From: Pseudomonas uvaldensis
Lineage (GTDB): Bacteria; Pseudomonadota; Gammaproteobacteria; Pseudomonadales; Pseudomonadaceae
Direction: 5' to 3'
DNA length: 64,000 bases
Assembly (NCBI RefSeq): GCF_021271205.1
Contig: NZ_JAIWKS010000006.1
Coordinates: 483,331 to 547,330 of the forward strand
Part shown: piece by piece, positions 53,295 through 62,295 of the stretch
Position numbering within the stretch: position 1 is the stretch's first letter
Layout of the letters: each line of letters begins with the position of its first letter
Program-made: the position numbers and the translations under genes
Notes under the pieces: model-generated
What the model saw: only the letters and a program-made list of their open reading frames with translations
The model's database searches: none
What the model was told of the DNA's origin: nothing

Positions 53295-53385
53295 CTGTAG
53301 GAGCGGGCTTGCTCGCGAAAGCGGTGGGTCAGCTGCATCAATGTTGAATGTGCTGGCGCATTCGCGAGCAAGCCCGCTCCCACAG
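53295..53385. repeat. REPIN
   Basis: CTGTAGGAGCGGGCTTGCTC(GCGAA) at 53295-53319 faces TTCGCGAGCAAGCCCGCTCC(CACAG) at 53361-53385; perfect apart from two bases. It separates two convergent genes. Confidence 0.88.
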
Positions 53386-53400
53386 GATGGCGCGTGAGGC

Positions 53401-54354
53401 TTAAGGTTTCACCAACCGCGCATCCAGGCTGTTCTGCGCCAGGCGTCTGGCCTGGTCCTGGGTCATGCCCAGGTGTGTATGCAGGGCGTGGAAGTTTTCG
53501 GTGACGTAACCGCCGAAGTACGCCGGGTCATCGGAATTGACGGTCACCTTCACGCCGCGCTCGAGCATGTCGAGGATGTTGTGTTGGGACATGTCGTCGA
53601 ACACACACAGCTTGGTGTTGGACAATGGGCACACCGTCAGCGGAATCTGCTCGTCGATGATCCGCTGCATCAGCCGCTCGTCTTCGATGGCCCGGACACC
53701 ATGGTCGATGCGCTGGATCTTCAGCAGGTCGAGGGCTTCCCAGATGTACTCGGGTGGTCCTTCTTCGCCCGCATGGGCCACGGTCAGGAAGCCTTCATGG
53801 CGAGCCCGGTCGAACACCCGCTGGAACTTGCTTGGCGGATGCCCCATCTCCGAACTGTCCAGGCCCACGGCCACGAAGGCATCGCGGAACGGCAGCGCCT
53901 GGTCGAGGGTCTTCTCGGCCTGCTCTTCGCTCAGGTGGCGCAGGAAACTCAGGATCAGGCCACTGGTGATGCCCAGTTGCTGCTCACCGTCCTTGAGGGC
54001 GGCGGCGATGCCGTTGAGCACCACTTCGAAGGGGATGCCTCGGTCGGTGTGGGTCTGCGGGTCGAAGAACGGTTCGGTGTGGATAACATTCTGCGCTTTG
54101 CAACGCAGCAGGTAGGCCCAGGTCAGGTCGTAGAAATCCTGGGAGGTGCGCAGCACATCGGCGCCCTGGTAATACAGGTCGAGAAACTCCTGCAGGTTGT
54201 TGAAGGCATAGGCCTTGCGCAGGGTGTCGACATCGCTCCAGGGCAGGGCGATCTTGTTGCGTTCGGCCAGGGCGAACAGCAGCTCGGGCTCCAGCGAACC
54301 CTCCAGGTGCAGGTGCAATTCAGCCTTGGGCAGGGCGTTCAGCCATTCGTACAT
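53401..54354 (-). CDS. Adenine deaminase (adenosine deaminase-like family)
   Basis: A 317-residue metal-dependent deaminase. Metal ligands and catalytic residues are in PKAELHLHLEGSL, VAHAGEEGPP (His/Glu), DHGVRAIED and VNSDDPAYFGG. P. aeruginosa PA0148, 316 residues and similarly built, was shown to act on adenine and not adenosine; the GEEGPPEY segment is typical of that group. Product: hypoxanthine. Confidence 0.9.
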   Translation of the reverse strand: MYEWLNALPKAELHLHLEGSLEPELLFALAERNKIALPWSDVDTLRKAYAFNNLQEFLDLYYQGADVLRTSQDFYDLTWAYLLRCKAQNVIHTEPFFDPQTHTDRGIPFEVVLNGIAAALKDGEQQLGITSGLILSFLRHLSEEQAEKTLDQALPFRDAFVAVGLDSSEMGHPPSKFQRVFDRARHEGFLTVAHAGEEGPPEYIWEALDLLKIQRIDHGVRAIEDERLMQRIIDEQIPLTVCPLSNTKLCVFDDMSQHNILDMLERGVKVTVNSDDPAYFGGYVTENFHALHTHLGMTQDQARRLAQNSLDARLVKP

Positions 54355-54562
54355 GCTCTTTTCTCATCAGTGAATCAATGGCGGCATTCTACAGAGGCTG
54401 ACGGTAATGTCTGGTAAAACCTGACCGGCTGATCCACTTGAGAGCCGGACCTGCCTGCGACGAGTTTTTCGCAGCCCGACAAGGGCACCTCACACCGGAC
54501 GAAACGTTCACGGCCCCCCACAGTCTAGTAGGTCATGACCCACCGACGGTGACTGGCTCGCG

Positions 54563-55654
54563 ATGTTCATGTTGATCAAGCAAGAAACGCTGCTGTTGCT
54601 GGCGCTGCTCGCGGCGTTGGTCGCCTACCCGTTGGAGCACTGGCTGTTGGGCAGCGGGCGGATCGTAGCGTTGGCGGGCGGGTTGATACTGATCGGCTTC
54701 ATCGTCGCCGCCTCGATGCGCGTGGCCCATCATGCCGAATTGCTGGCGGAAAAGGTCGGCGATCCTTACGGCACGATGATCCTGACCCTCTCGGCGGTGC
54801 TGGTCGAGGTGGTGATCCTGGCGATCATGATGAGCAACGAAGCGTCGCCGACCCTGGTGCGGGACACGATCTATTCGGCGGTGATGCTCGATATCAACGG
54901 CATCCTCGGGCTGGCCGCGCTGATGGGCGGGCTCAAGCATGGCGAGCAGGCCTATAACGACGATTCGGCGCGCACCTACAGCGTGATGATCCTCACCGCC
55001 ATGGGCGTGTCGATGGTGGTGCCAGAATTCATTCCTCAGGAAAACTGGAAGCACTATTCCGCCTTCACCATCGGCGCGATGATCGTGCTGTACACCCTGT
55101 TCCTGCGCATGCAGGTGGGGCCCCACAGTTATTTCTTCAGCTATAGCTACCCGGAAAAACGCCGCAGGAAAGAGCCGCTGGAAACCGAGCCCGAGCCCAT
55201 CAGCCTGACGTTTTCCATCGCCGCGCTGGTGTTTGGCGTGGTGGTGATCGGCGCGCTGGCCGAAGTGATGTCCAAGGCCATCGACCTGGGATTGGAGGGT
55301 TCCGGCGCACCACCGGTGGTCACGGCCATTCTGGTGGCGGCCATTTCCGCCGCGCCGGAAATCCTCACTGCCCTGCGCGCCGCACTCGCCAATCGCATGC
55401 AGTCGGTAGTGAACATCGCCCTGGGGGCTTCGTTGTCGACGGTGATCCTGACGGTACCGGTGATGGAGGCCATGGCGCTCTATACCGGCCAGCCGTTCCA
55501 GATGGCAATGACGCCGGTGCAGACGGTGATGATTTTCATCACCCTGATCGTCAGCGCCATCAACCTCAACGATGGCGAGACCAATGCCATAGAAGGCATG
55601 ACTCACTTCGTGTTGTTTGCGACGTTCATCATGTTGTCCTTGCTGGGGCTTTAG
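54563..55654 (+). CDS. Ca2+/H+ antiporter, CaCA superfamily (ChaA-like)
   Basis: A 363-residue protein with about eleven membrane helices in two homologous halves. The conserved alpha repeats are GDPYGTMILTLSAVLVEVVILAIMM and PEILTALRAALANRMQSVVNIALGASLSTVILT, each with the Glu used for cation transport. A charged loop (EKRRRKEPLETEPEP) separates the halves. Sodium, calcium or potassium specificity cannot be told. The gene stands alone. Confidence 0.88.
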   Translation: MFMLIKQETLLLLALLAALVAYPLEHWLLGSGRIVALAGGLILIGFIVAASMRVAHHAELLAEKVGDPYGTMILTLSAVLVEVVILAIMMSNEASPTLVRDTIYSAVMLDINGILGLAALMGGLKHGEQAYNDDSARTYSVMILTAMGVSMVVPEFIPQENWKHYSAFTIGAMIVLYTLFLRMQVGPHSYFFSYSYPEKRRRKEPLETEPEPISLTFSIAALVFGVVVIGALAEVMSKAIDLGLEGSGAPPVVTAILVAAISAAPEILTALRAALANRMQSVVNIALGASLSTVILTVPVMEAMALYTGQPFQMAMTPVQTVMIFITLIVSAINLNDGETNAIEGMTHFVLFATFIMLSLLGL

Positions 55655-55658
55655 AAGC

Positions 55659-55735
55659 ATCGCGGGCAAGCCTTGCTCCCACAGGTATGTCTGGAGGGTA
55701 TCTCCATCCTTGTGGGAGCAAGGCTTGCCCGCGAT
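55659..55735. repeat. REPIN, arms in the opposite order
   Basis: ATCGCGGGCAAGCCTTGCTC(CCACA) at 55659-55683 faces TGTGGGAGCAAGGCTTGCCC(GCGAT) at 55711-55735. The centre is only 27 bp. Confidence 0.85.
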
Positions 55736-55744
55736 GACGTCCGA

Positions 55745-57103
55745 TCAGGTCCCTGCAATCAACGCCCGCGCCGCCTGTCTGTGATCGGCAATCAATCCTT
55801 TCAAGTCCAGCCCTTCGACCTGACCGTTTATGACCCGCCATTGGCCGCCAATCATCACCCGGTCCGCACGGTCCGCGCCGCACAGCAGCAGTGCTGAAAT
55901 CGGGTCGTGGCTGCCGGAAAATCGCAGCTCATCGAGCTTGAACAACGCCAGGTCCGCCTGTTTGCCCTCCGCCAATTCACCGATGTCGCTGCGTCCGAGC
56001 AACTGTGCCGAACCTCGGGTTGCCCAACCCAGCACCCGCTCCGGTGTGATGGCCTGCGCGCCATAGCGCAGGCGCTGGATGTACAACGCCTGGCGGGCTT
56101 CGAGGATCATGTTCGAGGCATCGTTGGATGCGGAGCCATCCACCCCGAGGCCAAGCGGGGCGCCAGCGGCGGTCAGGTCGATGGTGGGACAAATGCCCGA
56201 GGCCAGGCGCATGTTGGAACTGGGGCAATGACAGATGCCGGTGCCGGCGGCGCCGAGGCGGATAATTTCATCGGCATTGAAATGAATACCGTGGGCCAGC
56301 CAGGTACGTGGGCCGAGCCAGCCGACACTGTCCAGATAATCCACGGTTCGCAGGCCGAAGCGTTGCAGGCAGAAGTCTTCTTCGTCGAGGGTTTCGGCCA
56401 AGTGCGTGTGCAGGCGGATATCGAGGCTGTTCGCCAGCTCGGCGCTGGCGCTCATGATCTCGGGGGTGACTGAAAAGGGCGAACAGGGCGCCAGGGCAAT
56501 CTGAATCTGCGCACCGTCTCCACGCTCATGGTAACGATCGATCAACCGTCGACTGTCGTCGAGAATCACCTGGCCTTGTTGCACGGTCTGCTGTGGCGGC
56601 AAGCCCCCGTCGGCTTCGCCCAGGCTCATGGAACCGCGGGTCAGCATCGCGCGCATGCCCAGCTCACGGACGCTTTGTACCTGTACGTCGATGGCGTCTT
56701 CCAGGCCTTCGGGGAACAGATAATGGTGATCGGCCGCCGTGGTACAGCCCGACAGCAGCAACTCGGCCAGTGCCACTTTGGTTGCCAGGGCAAGTTTTTC
56801 CGGCGTCAGCCGCGCCCAGACCGGATAGAGGGTTTTCAACCATGGAAACAAGGGCTGATTCACCACCGGTGCCCAGGCACGGGTCAGCGTCTGATAGAAG
56901 TGATGATGGGTATTGATCAACCCCGGCAGGATCACATGTTCACGTGCGTCGAAAACGCTGTCGCAGGGGTGGGTTGGGTGCTGGCCGGCGCTCAGGAGTT
57001 CCACGATGACACCGTCCTGCAGGACGAGGCCGCCACGGGCATCGAGCTCGTTGGCCGTGAAGATGGCGAGGGGATTTTTTAACCAGGTGCGGGTCGCAGG
57101 CAT
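55745..57103 (-). CDS. 8-oxoguanine deaminase
   Basis: A 452-residue amidohydrolase. Metal ligands: GLINTHHHFYQTLTRA, HTHLAET, the HGIHF histidine, and the VDGSASND aspartate. The CHCPSSNMRLASG substrate loop, the length and the similarity to P. aeruginosa PA0142 (an 8-oxoguanine deaminase active also on isocytosine) support the name. It turns oxidised guanine into urate for catabolism. Confidence 0.88.
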   Translation of the reverse strand: MPATRTWLKNPLAIFTANELDARGGLVLQDGVIVELLSAGQHPTHPCDSVFDAREHVILPGLINTHHHFYQTLTRAWAPVVNQPLFPWLKTLYPVWARLTPEKLALATKVALAELLLSGCTTAADHHYLFPEGLEDAIDVQVQSVRELGMRAMLTRGSMSLGEADGGLPPQQTVQQGQVILDDSRRLIDRYHERGDGAQIQIALAPCSPFSVTPEIMSASAELANSLDIRLHTHLAETLDEEDFCLQRFGLRTVDYLDSVGWLGPRTWLAHGIHFNADEIIRLGAAGTGICHCPSSNMRLASGICPTIDLTAAGAPLGLGVDGSASNDASNMILEARQALYIQRLRYGAQAITPERVLGWATRGSAQLLGRSDIGELAEGKQADLALFKLDELRFSGSHDPISALLLCGADRADRVMIGGQWRVINGQVEGLDLKGLIADHRQAARALIAGT

Positions 57104-57243
57104 GATGGCCGGCTCCTCTGAAAATGGGTTCAGGTTAGCCAGCTCAGTGATGCCCTGTCTGCTGATCCAGGGTCGCCGTTGGGGGCGAGGTGCCGAGTTT
57201 ACTCAGGTTGCCGGACAGGTTTCCAGTGCCGGGCCAAATGCTT

Positions 57244-57335
57244 TTGTGGGAGCGGGCTTGCTCGCGAAGGCGTCAGTGCATTCGACATGGGTGCAAGCTG
57301 ACCCACTGCTTTCGCGAGCAAGCCCGCTCCCACAA
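57244..57335. repeat. REPIN
   Basis: TTGTGGGAGCGGGCTTGCTC(GCGAA) at 57244-57268 and its perfect reverse complement at 57311-57335, between the 8-oxoguanine deaminase and SDR genes. Confidence 0.9.
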
Positions 57336-57351
57336 GGGATATGCGGCGTGT

Positions 57352-58038
57352 TTACCAGGGAATGGTTTCGCCTCTGTAGTTGACGAAGTGATGCCCGCCC
57401 TTACCGGCAAACGCGTTGACCTGATCGACCAGACCGCGTGTGCTGGTTTCGACATCGATGTCCGCTCCTTCGCCACCCATGTCGGTTTTCACCCAGCCCG
57501 GATGCAGCGACAGGACGGTCAATGCCTGGTCGCCCAGTTGAATGACGAAACTGTTGGTCATTGAGTTGAGGGCGGCCTTGCTCGCCTTGTACAGCGCCAG
57601 CTCCGGTGCGTCGGGCATGGTCACGCTGCCGAGCACCGAACTCATGAACGCCAACACGCCGCTGCCATCGCGGATCTGGCCAACGAAGCGCTGGGCCAGG
57701 TTGATCGGCGCCACCGCGTTGGTGAAGAACAATTGGCCGACTTCGGCCAGCGTTGCGCCGCCGGGGGCCTGATTATCAGGGCCTTTGACGCCAGCGTTGA
57801 CGAACAGCAGGTCGAAGGTTTCATCCTTGAGCTGTTGGCTCAGGGCGATGACGGCATGCTGGTCGTCCATGTCGAGCTTTTCAATGCGCACCGGGCCCAA
57901 GGCCTTCAGGGCTTCTGCCTTTTGCGGATTGCGAACGGTGGCGGTCACGTTCCAGCCATCGTCCAGTAGCGTTTTCACCAGGCCGAGGCCCAGACCACGG
58001 GAAGCGCCAATGATCAATGCATGTTTTGCCGAATTCAT
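57352..58038 (-). CDS. Short-chain dehydrogenase/reductase
   Basis: A 228-residue SDR, with the start at 58038 (AAGGA upstream; an ATG at 58119 is not supported). Cofactor loop GASRGLGLG, NAG in VNAGVKG, catalytic Tyr-x3-Lys in LALYKASK. It resembles the CsgA/sniffer-like subgroup. Substrate unknown. Confidence 0.88.
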   Translation of the reverse strand: MNSAKHALIIGASRGLGLGLVKTLLDDGWNVTATVRNPQKAEALKALGPVRIEKLDMDDQHAVIALSQQLKDETFDLLFVNAGVKGPDNQAPGGATLAEVGQLFFTNAVAPINLAQRFVGQIRDGSGVLAFMSSVLGSVTMPDAPELALYKASKAALNSMTNSFVIQLGDQALTVLSLHPGWVKTDMGGEGADIDVETSTRGLVDQVNAFAGKGGHHFVNYRGETIPW

Positions 58039-58190
58039 GGGTAGCGTCCTTGGAAGAAAAGACATCGTGGATTCAAGGACCCGGAGCATACCCCAGGCTT
58101 GCGGTTCTATGCTCCCCAAACGAGCGGTTAAAAAATGAGCAACTCCCTGGGAAGCCTGTCTTTACTGGCGCAGCGGCAGGCATGAACGGG

Positions 58191-58199
58191 TTATCCACA
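58191..58199 (+). promoter_or_regulatory. DnaA box 1
   Basis: TTATCCACA, perfect consensus match. Confidence 0.6.
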
Positions 58200-58392
58200 G
58201 CTTGCTCCACAGTTATTGTGCGCAAGCCGAGCGCTTGGGCATAAGCGCTGGGCGGCTTTCTTCTAAAGGCGATAAACCGCTGCAACCAGTTGTTTTATTG
58301 ACTGATTTGTGAATAGGTGAGAGCCCTGGATAAAAAATGAGCATCCTTCTAGAACCCGCATGACAGCAGGGTTACAGGCGGGTGTGCTCAGG

Positions 58393-58401
58393 TTATCCAC
58401 A
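58393..58401 (+). promoter_or_regulatory. DnaA box 2
   Basis: TTATCCACA, perfect consensus match, same orientation as the first. Confidence 0.6.
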
Positions 58402-58459
58402 GCCGGGTGCACAGAGGATGTGGGCAATTAAGGATGTGTTCGCCGTGCTTCTGACTGCA

Positions 58460-59041
58460 TCATCGCGCCAATAGAATGCGTCCACGGCTCAAATCAGCCA
58501 GCTGTTTTTGCAACGTGTCGATTTGGCTTTCGCCTACCGCCAGCTGCAACTCCACGCCGTTGGCGGTAAACCCTTCTGTGTTCACTAGTCCGCCACATTC
58601 GGCCACGCGCAGTTTCACCAAGGCCAGTTCGGAGAACCCGCAAGTACAGTGCAGCGTCACACGGCTGATCAGCTCGACTTTCACGGCGCCTTGCAGGCAT
58701 TTGTTCGCGCCGCCGCCGTACGCCCGGGCCAGTCCGCCCGTGCCCAACTGGATTCCGCCATACCAGCGAATCACCAACACCACGACCTGATCGCAATCCT
58801 GGGCTTCGATGGCGGCCAGGATCGGCCGTCCGGCGGTGCCGCCCGGTTCTCCATCGTCGTTGCTGCGGTACTGGGCGCCCAGTTTCCAGGCCCAGCAATT
58901 GTGCGTCGCGTTCAGGTCGCTGTGCTGATCAATAAAGGCCTGGGCCTCTGCCGGGCTACTGATGGGGGCGGCGAAGGTGATGAAACGGCTTTTGCGAATT
59001 TCTTCGCGGTACTCGCAAAGGCCGGCAAGCGTAAAAGGCAT
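58460..59041 (-). CDS. yigZ: YigZ/IMPACT family protein
   Basis: A 193-residue member of the UPF0029/IMPACT family. Signature: ATHNCWAWKLG, SNDDGEPGGTAGRPIL and RWYGGIQLGTGGLARAYGG. Eukaryotic IMPACT proteins act in translational stress signalling; the bacterial role is unsettled. Starts 8 bp after the RutR-like TetR gene and is co-transcribed with it. Confidence 0.9.
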   Translation of the reverse strand: MPFTLAGLCEYREEIRKSRFITFAAPISSPAEAQAFIDQHSDLNATHNCWAWKLGAQYRSNDDGEPGGTAGRPILAAIEAQDCDQVVVLVIRWYGGIQLGTGGLARAYGGGANKCLQGAVKVELISRVTLHCTCGFSELALVKLRVAECGGLVNTEGFTANGVELQLAVGESQIDTLQKQLADLSRGRILLAR

Positions 59042-59048
59042 GGGAATC

Positions 59049-59699
59049 TTAAAGAGTGGGTGTCAGGCCGCAGCCCTTGAGGATGATGCGGATCAGGTTA
59101 TCGCCGGCATCGATCATGTCTTGTTTGGTCAACTTGCTACGGCCGGTCACGCGGCAGATCTGGGTAGCGAAGTCGGCGTAGTGCTGGGTGCTGCCCCACA
59201 ACAGGAAGATCAGGTGCACCGGGTCGACCGGGTCCATCTTGCCCGCATCGATCCAGGCCTGGAGCACGGCCGCGCGGCCCTTGAACCAGGTGCGGTAGTC
59301 CTGGTTGAAATACTCGGTCAGGCACTCACCGCCGCTGATCACTTCCATGGCGAAGATCCGTGAGGCCTGAGGCCGGCGGCGGGAGAACTCCATCTTCGCA
59401 CGGATGTAGCGGGTCAATGCTTCGGCCGGGTCGTCCTCGGCGGTGAGGGTGTTGAAGGTGCTGTCCCACAGTTCAATGATGTTGCTCAGTACGGCCACGT
59501 ACAGCCCGAGCTTGTTGGTGAAGTAATAATGCAGGTTCGCCTTGGGTAATCCGGCATTCAAGGCGATGGTGTTCATGCTGGTGCCCTTGAAACCGTGGCG
59601 GGCGAACTCATCTTCAGCCGCCTTGAGGATGGTCTCTTCGTTCTTCTGACGAATGCGGCCGGTGGGCTTGCCACCGTGGGCTGGGACTTCGAAGGTCAT
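59049..59699 (-). CDS. TetR family regulator, RutR-like
   Basis: A 216-residue regulator, with the start set at MTFEVPAHGGKP (59699). The N-terminal helix-turn-helix is ILKAAEDEFARHGFKGTSMNTIALNAGLPKANLHYYF. The C-terminal part resembles RutR, the E. coli pyrimidine-sensing repressor: REDxx-AEALTRYIRAKMEFSRRRPQASRIFAMEV and PVHLIFLLWGSTQHYADFA match closely. It lies beside beta-alanine catabolism (bauR/bauA/bauC), the end of pyrimidine breakdown, so a pyrimidine-related ligand is plausible. Confidence 0.85.
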   Translation of the reverse strand: MTFEVPAHGGKPTGRIRQKNEETILKAAEDEFARHGFKGTSMNTIALNAGLPKANLHYYFTNKLGLYVAVLSNIIELWDSTFNTLTAEDDPAEALTRYIRAKMEFSRRRPQASRIFAMEVISGGECLTEYFNQDYRTWFKGRAAVLQAWIDAGKMDPVDPVHLIFLLWGSTQHYADFATQICRVTGRSKLTKQDMIDAGDNLIRIILKGCGLTPTL

Positions 59700-59831
59700 G
59701 GACGTTTCCGGGCTGGGTCTGTGGGGCAAGCAAAAGCGTTGATAGCGCACCGGCAATGATCCGACAAGTGCCGTTGTGACAAAAGCCTTGCAACGATAAT
59801 TGAGCAATGTCCCTTATCGCATTTGCGGGCG

Positions 59832-60752
59832 TCAGCGAGTCGCCGCAAGACTCTCAAGAAAACTCTCGAGCACCAAGTGAGGGCGACGGCCCTTGCGCGT
59901 CACCGAGGCCAGGCTCAGGTCATAGAACCGCTCCCTGGGTTTCAGGGCGCGCAATCGGCCTTGCTGGACCCAGAGGTTGGCGTAGTGATCCGGCAGATAG
60001 CCGATGTAGCGTCCGGTGAGAATCAGGAAGGCCATCCCTTCGCGGTCCGATGCGCTGGCGGTGCAGTTGAGTGCCTGGTAATGGGCCTGGATTTCGGCTG
60101 GCAGGCGGAACGTCGGCGCAATCGCATCCTGGTCGTTCAGGCGCGCTTCGTCGAGTTGCAGGTCGTCCACGTAAAACAGTGGATGTCCGACGGCGCAATA
60201 CAGCAATGAGCGTTCACTGTAGAGCGGCTGATACTCCAGCCCGGAGAGCGCACTGGCCTGGGGCACCACACCGACATGCAAGCGGCCGTCGAGGACTCCC
60301 TGCTCGACTTCGTTGGGGGGGATCATGCGAATCTGGATCTGCACGTCGGGCCCACGCTCCTTCAACTGAGCCAGAGCATGAGTGATGCGCATGTGGGGCA
60401 GGGTGACGAGATTGTCGGTCAGGCCGATGGTCAGTTCGCCACGCAAATGCTGATGCAGGCCGTTGACCTCGGTGCGAAAGCTTTCCAGTGCACTCAATAA
60501 TTGCAGCGCCGATTGATACACCTCCCGACCTTCCTCCGTCAGCGAAAAACCGGCTCGCCCACGTTGGCACAGGCGCAGCCCGAGCCGTTGCTCAAGATCG
60601 TTCATCTGCTGGCTGATGGCCGATCGGCCAATGCCAAGTACGGTTTCCGCCGCAGAAAACCCACCGGATTCCACTACGCTACGAAAGAGGCGCAGCAAGC
60701 GAATGTCGAAATCGCTGACTTGGGCCAGCGGATCGGGGCGGCGAACGCTCAT
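59832..60752 (-). CDS. bauR: LysR family regulator BauR
   Basis: A 306-residue LysR protein: N-terminal winged helix (LRLFRSVVESGGFSAAETVLGIGRSAISQQMNDLEQRLG) and substrate-binding domain. Divergent from bauA across 121 bp, the same arrangement as PA0133-PA0132 in P. aeruginosa, where BauR activates the bau genes in response to beta-alanine and polyamine breakdown. Confidence 0.9.
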   Translation of the reverse strand: MSVRRPDPLAQVSDFDIRLLRLFRSVVESGGFSAAETVLGIGRSAISQQMNDLEQRLGLRLCQRGRAGFSLTEEGREVYQSALQLLSALESFRTEVNGLHQHLRGELTIGLTDNLVTLPHMRITHALAQLKERGPDVQIQIRMIPPNEVEQGVLDGRLHVGVVPQASALSGLEYQPLYSERSLLYCAVGHPLFYVDDLQLDEARLNDQDAIAPTFRLPAEIQAHYQALNCTASASDREGMAFLILTGRYIGYLPDHYANLWVQQGRLRALKPRERFYDLSLASVTRKGRRPHLVLESFLESLAATR

Positions 60753-60873
60753 AGTTTAGTGAACCGCTGACTGAAGGTTAGAAAAGTTGAATTTCACCGA
60801 CTTTATCCCCGTGGCAACGTAGCTGCAATGCACTTCTGACTCCATGCTGTCTATACCTTGCGAGGTTTTGTCG

Positions 60874-62223
60874 ATGAACATGCCCGAACACGCTGGTGCT
60901 TCCCTGGCCAGCCAGCTCAAGCTCGATGCCCACTGGATGCCTTACACCGCCAACCGAAATTTTCTGCGCGATCCTCGTCTGATCGTCGCGGCCGAAGGCA
61001 GCTGGCTGGTCGATGACAAGGGGCGCAAGGTGTACGACTCGCTGTCCGGGTTGTGGACTTGTGGCGCCGGGCACACCCGCAAGGAAATCCAGGAAGCGGT
61101 GGCCAAGCAGCTGGGCACTCTGGATTATTCGCCGGGCTTTCAATATGGCCACCCACTGTCGTTCCAGCTGGCGGAAAAAATCACCGCTCTGACGCCGGGC
61201 AACCTCAATCATGTGTTCTTCACCGACTCGGGCTCCGAATGCGCCGATACCGCGGTGAAAATGGTCCGCGCTTATTGGCGCCTCAAGGGCCAGGCGACCA
61301 AGACCAAGATGATCGGCCGCGCCCGCGGTTATCACGGTGTCAACATTGCTGGCACCAGCCTGGGGGGTGTGAACGGCAACCGCAAGCTGTTCGGCCAGCC
61401 CATGCAGGACGTCGACCACCTGCCCCACACGTTGCTGGCGAGCAATGCTTATTCCCGTGGCATGCCGAAGGAGGGCGGCATTGCCCTGGCCGATGAGCTG
61501 CTCAAGCTGATCGAGCTGCATGATGCGTCCAATATTGCCGCCGTATTCGTCGAGCCATTGGCCGGATCTGCCGGTGTGCTGGTGCCGCCTGAAGGTTATC
61601 TCAAGCGTCTGCGGGACATCTGCGACCAGCACAATATCCTGCTGGTATTCGATGAGGTGATTACCGGTTTCGGCCGGACCGGTTCGATGTTCGGCGCGGA
61701 TAGCTTTGGCGTCACCCCCGACCTGATGTGTATCGCCAAGCAAGTCACCAACGGTGCGATTCCCATGGGCGCGGTCATCGCCAGCACCGAGATCTACCAG
61801 ACTTTCATGAACCAGCCGACCCCCGAGTACGCGGTGGAATTTCCTCACGGCTATACCTATTCGGCACACCCGGTGGCGTGCGCGGCAGGGCTTGCGGCGC
61901 TGGACCTGCTACAAAAGGAAAACCTGGTACAGAGCGTGGCCGAAGTTGCGCCGCATTTCGAGAATGCGCTGCATGGCATCAAGGGGGCGAAGAACGTCAT
62001 CGACATCCGCAATTTTGGCCTGGCGGGCGCGATTCAGATTGCTCCTCGGGACGGCGATGCAATCGTGCGTCCGTTCGAAGCGGGCATGGCGCTGTGGAAG
62101 GCGGGGTTCTACGTCCGATTCGGCGGCGACACCCTGCAGTTCGGGCCGACGTTCAACAGCAAGCCACAGGACCTGGATCGGTTGTTCGATGCGGTCGGTG
62201 AAGTGCTAAACAAGCTGGACTGA
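60874..62223 (+). CDS. bauA: Beta-alanine:pyruvate aminotransferase BauA
   Basis: A 449-residue class III aminotransferase converting beta-alanine and pyruvate to malonate semialdehyde and alanine. The start at 60874 has GAGG upstream and matches the family length; ATG at 60844 lies further out. PLP lysine Lys289 in CIAKQVTNGAIPMGAV; other family blocks SDSGLWTCGAGH, SPGFQYGHP, FFTDSGSECADTAVK and HGYTYSAHP. First gene after bauR. Confidence 0.96.
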   Translation: MNMPEHAGASLASQLKLDAHWMPYTANRNFLRDPRLIVAAEGSWLVDDKGRKVYDSLSGLWTCGAGHTRKEIQEAVAKQLGTLDYSPGFQYGHPLSFQLAEKITALTPGNLNHVFFTDSGSECADTAVKMVRAYWRLKGQATKTKMIGRARGYHGVNIAGTSLGGVNGNRKLFGQPMQDVDHLPHTLLASNAYSRGMPKEGGIALADELLKLIELHDASNIAAVFVEPLAGSAGVLVPPEGYLKRLRDICDQHNILLVFDEVITGFGRTGSMFGADSFGVTPDLMCIAKQVTNGAIPMGAVIASTEIYQTFMNQPTPEYAVEFPHGYTYSAHPVACAAGLAALDLLQKENLVQSVAEVAPHFENALHGIKGAKNVIDIRNFGLAGAIQIAPRDGDAIVRPFEAGMALWKAGFYVRFGGDTLQFGPTFNSKPQDLDRLFDAVGEVLNKLD

Positions 62224-62295
62224 CGTTTTCTTCCTTATAACCTTCAATAATGGGTGTCCAGGCATGGACGCCCGTGGATAAATTCCGGAGTCCCC

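Larger units (their letters stand above)
58039..58459. other. Gene-free stretch with two perfect DnaA boxes
   Basis: These 421 bp hold no convincing gene. They contain TTATCCACA at 58191-58199 and again at 58393-58401, both matching the DnaA-box consensus perfectly and in the same orientation. A near-match CTATTCACA (reverse strand, about 58307-58315) lies between. It sits upstream of the SDR gene and beyond the yigZ 3' end. No dnaA, dnaN or gyrB is nearby. Confidence 0.55.

Noticed and set aside
58073..58285. 70-residue open frame in the gene-free stretch
   Set aside because: No ribosome binding site and low-complexity product; covers a DnaA box.
58191..58401. Chromosomal replication origin
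   Set aside because: Only two perfect DnaA boxes, no AT-rich unwinding region, and no dnaA-dnaN-recF-gyrB genes nearby.
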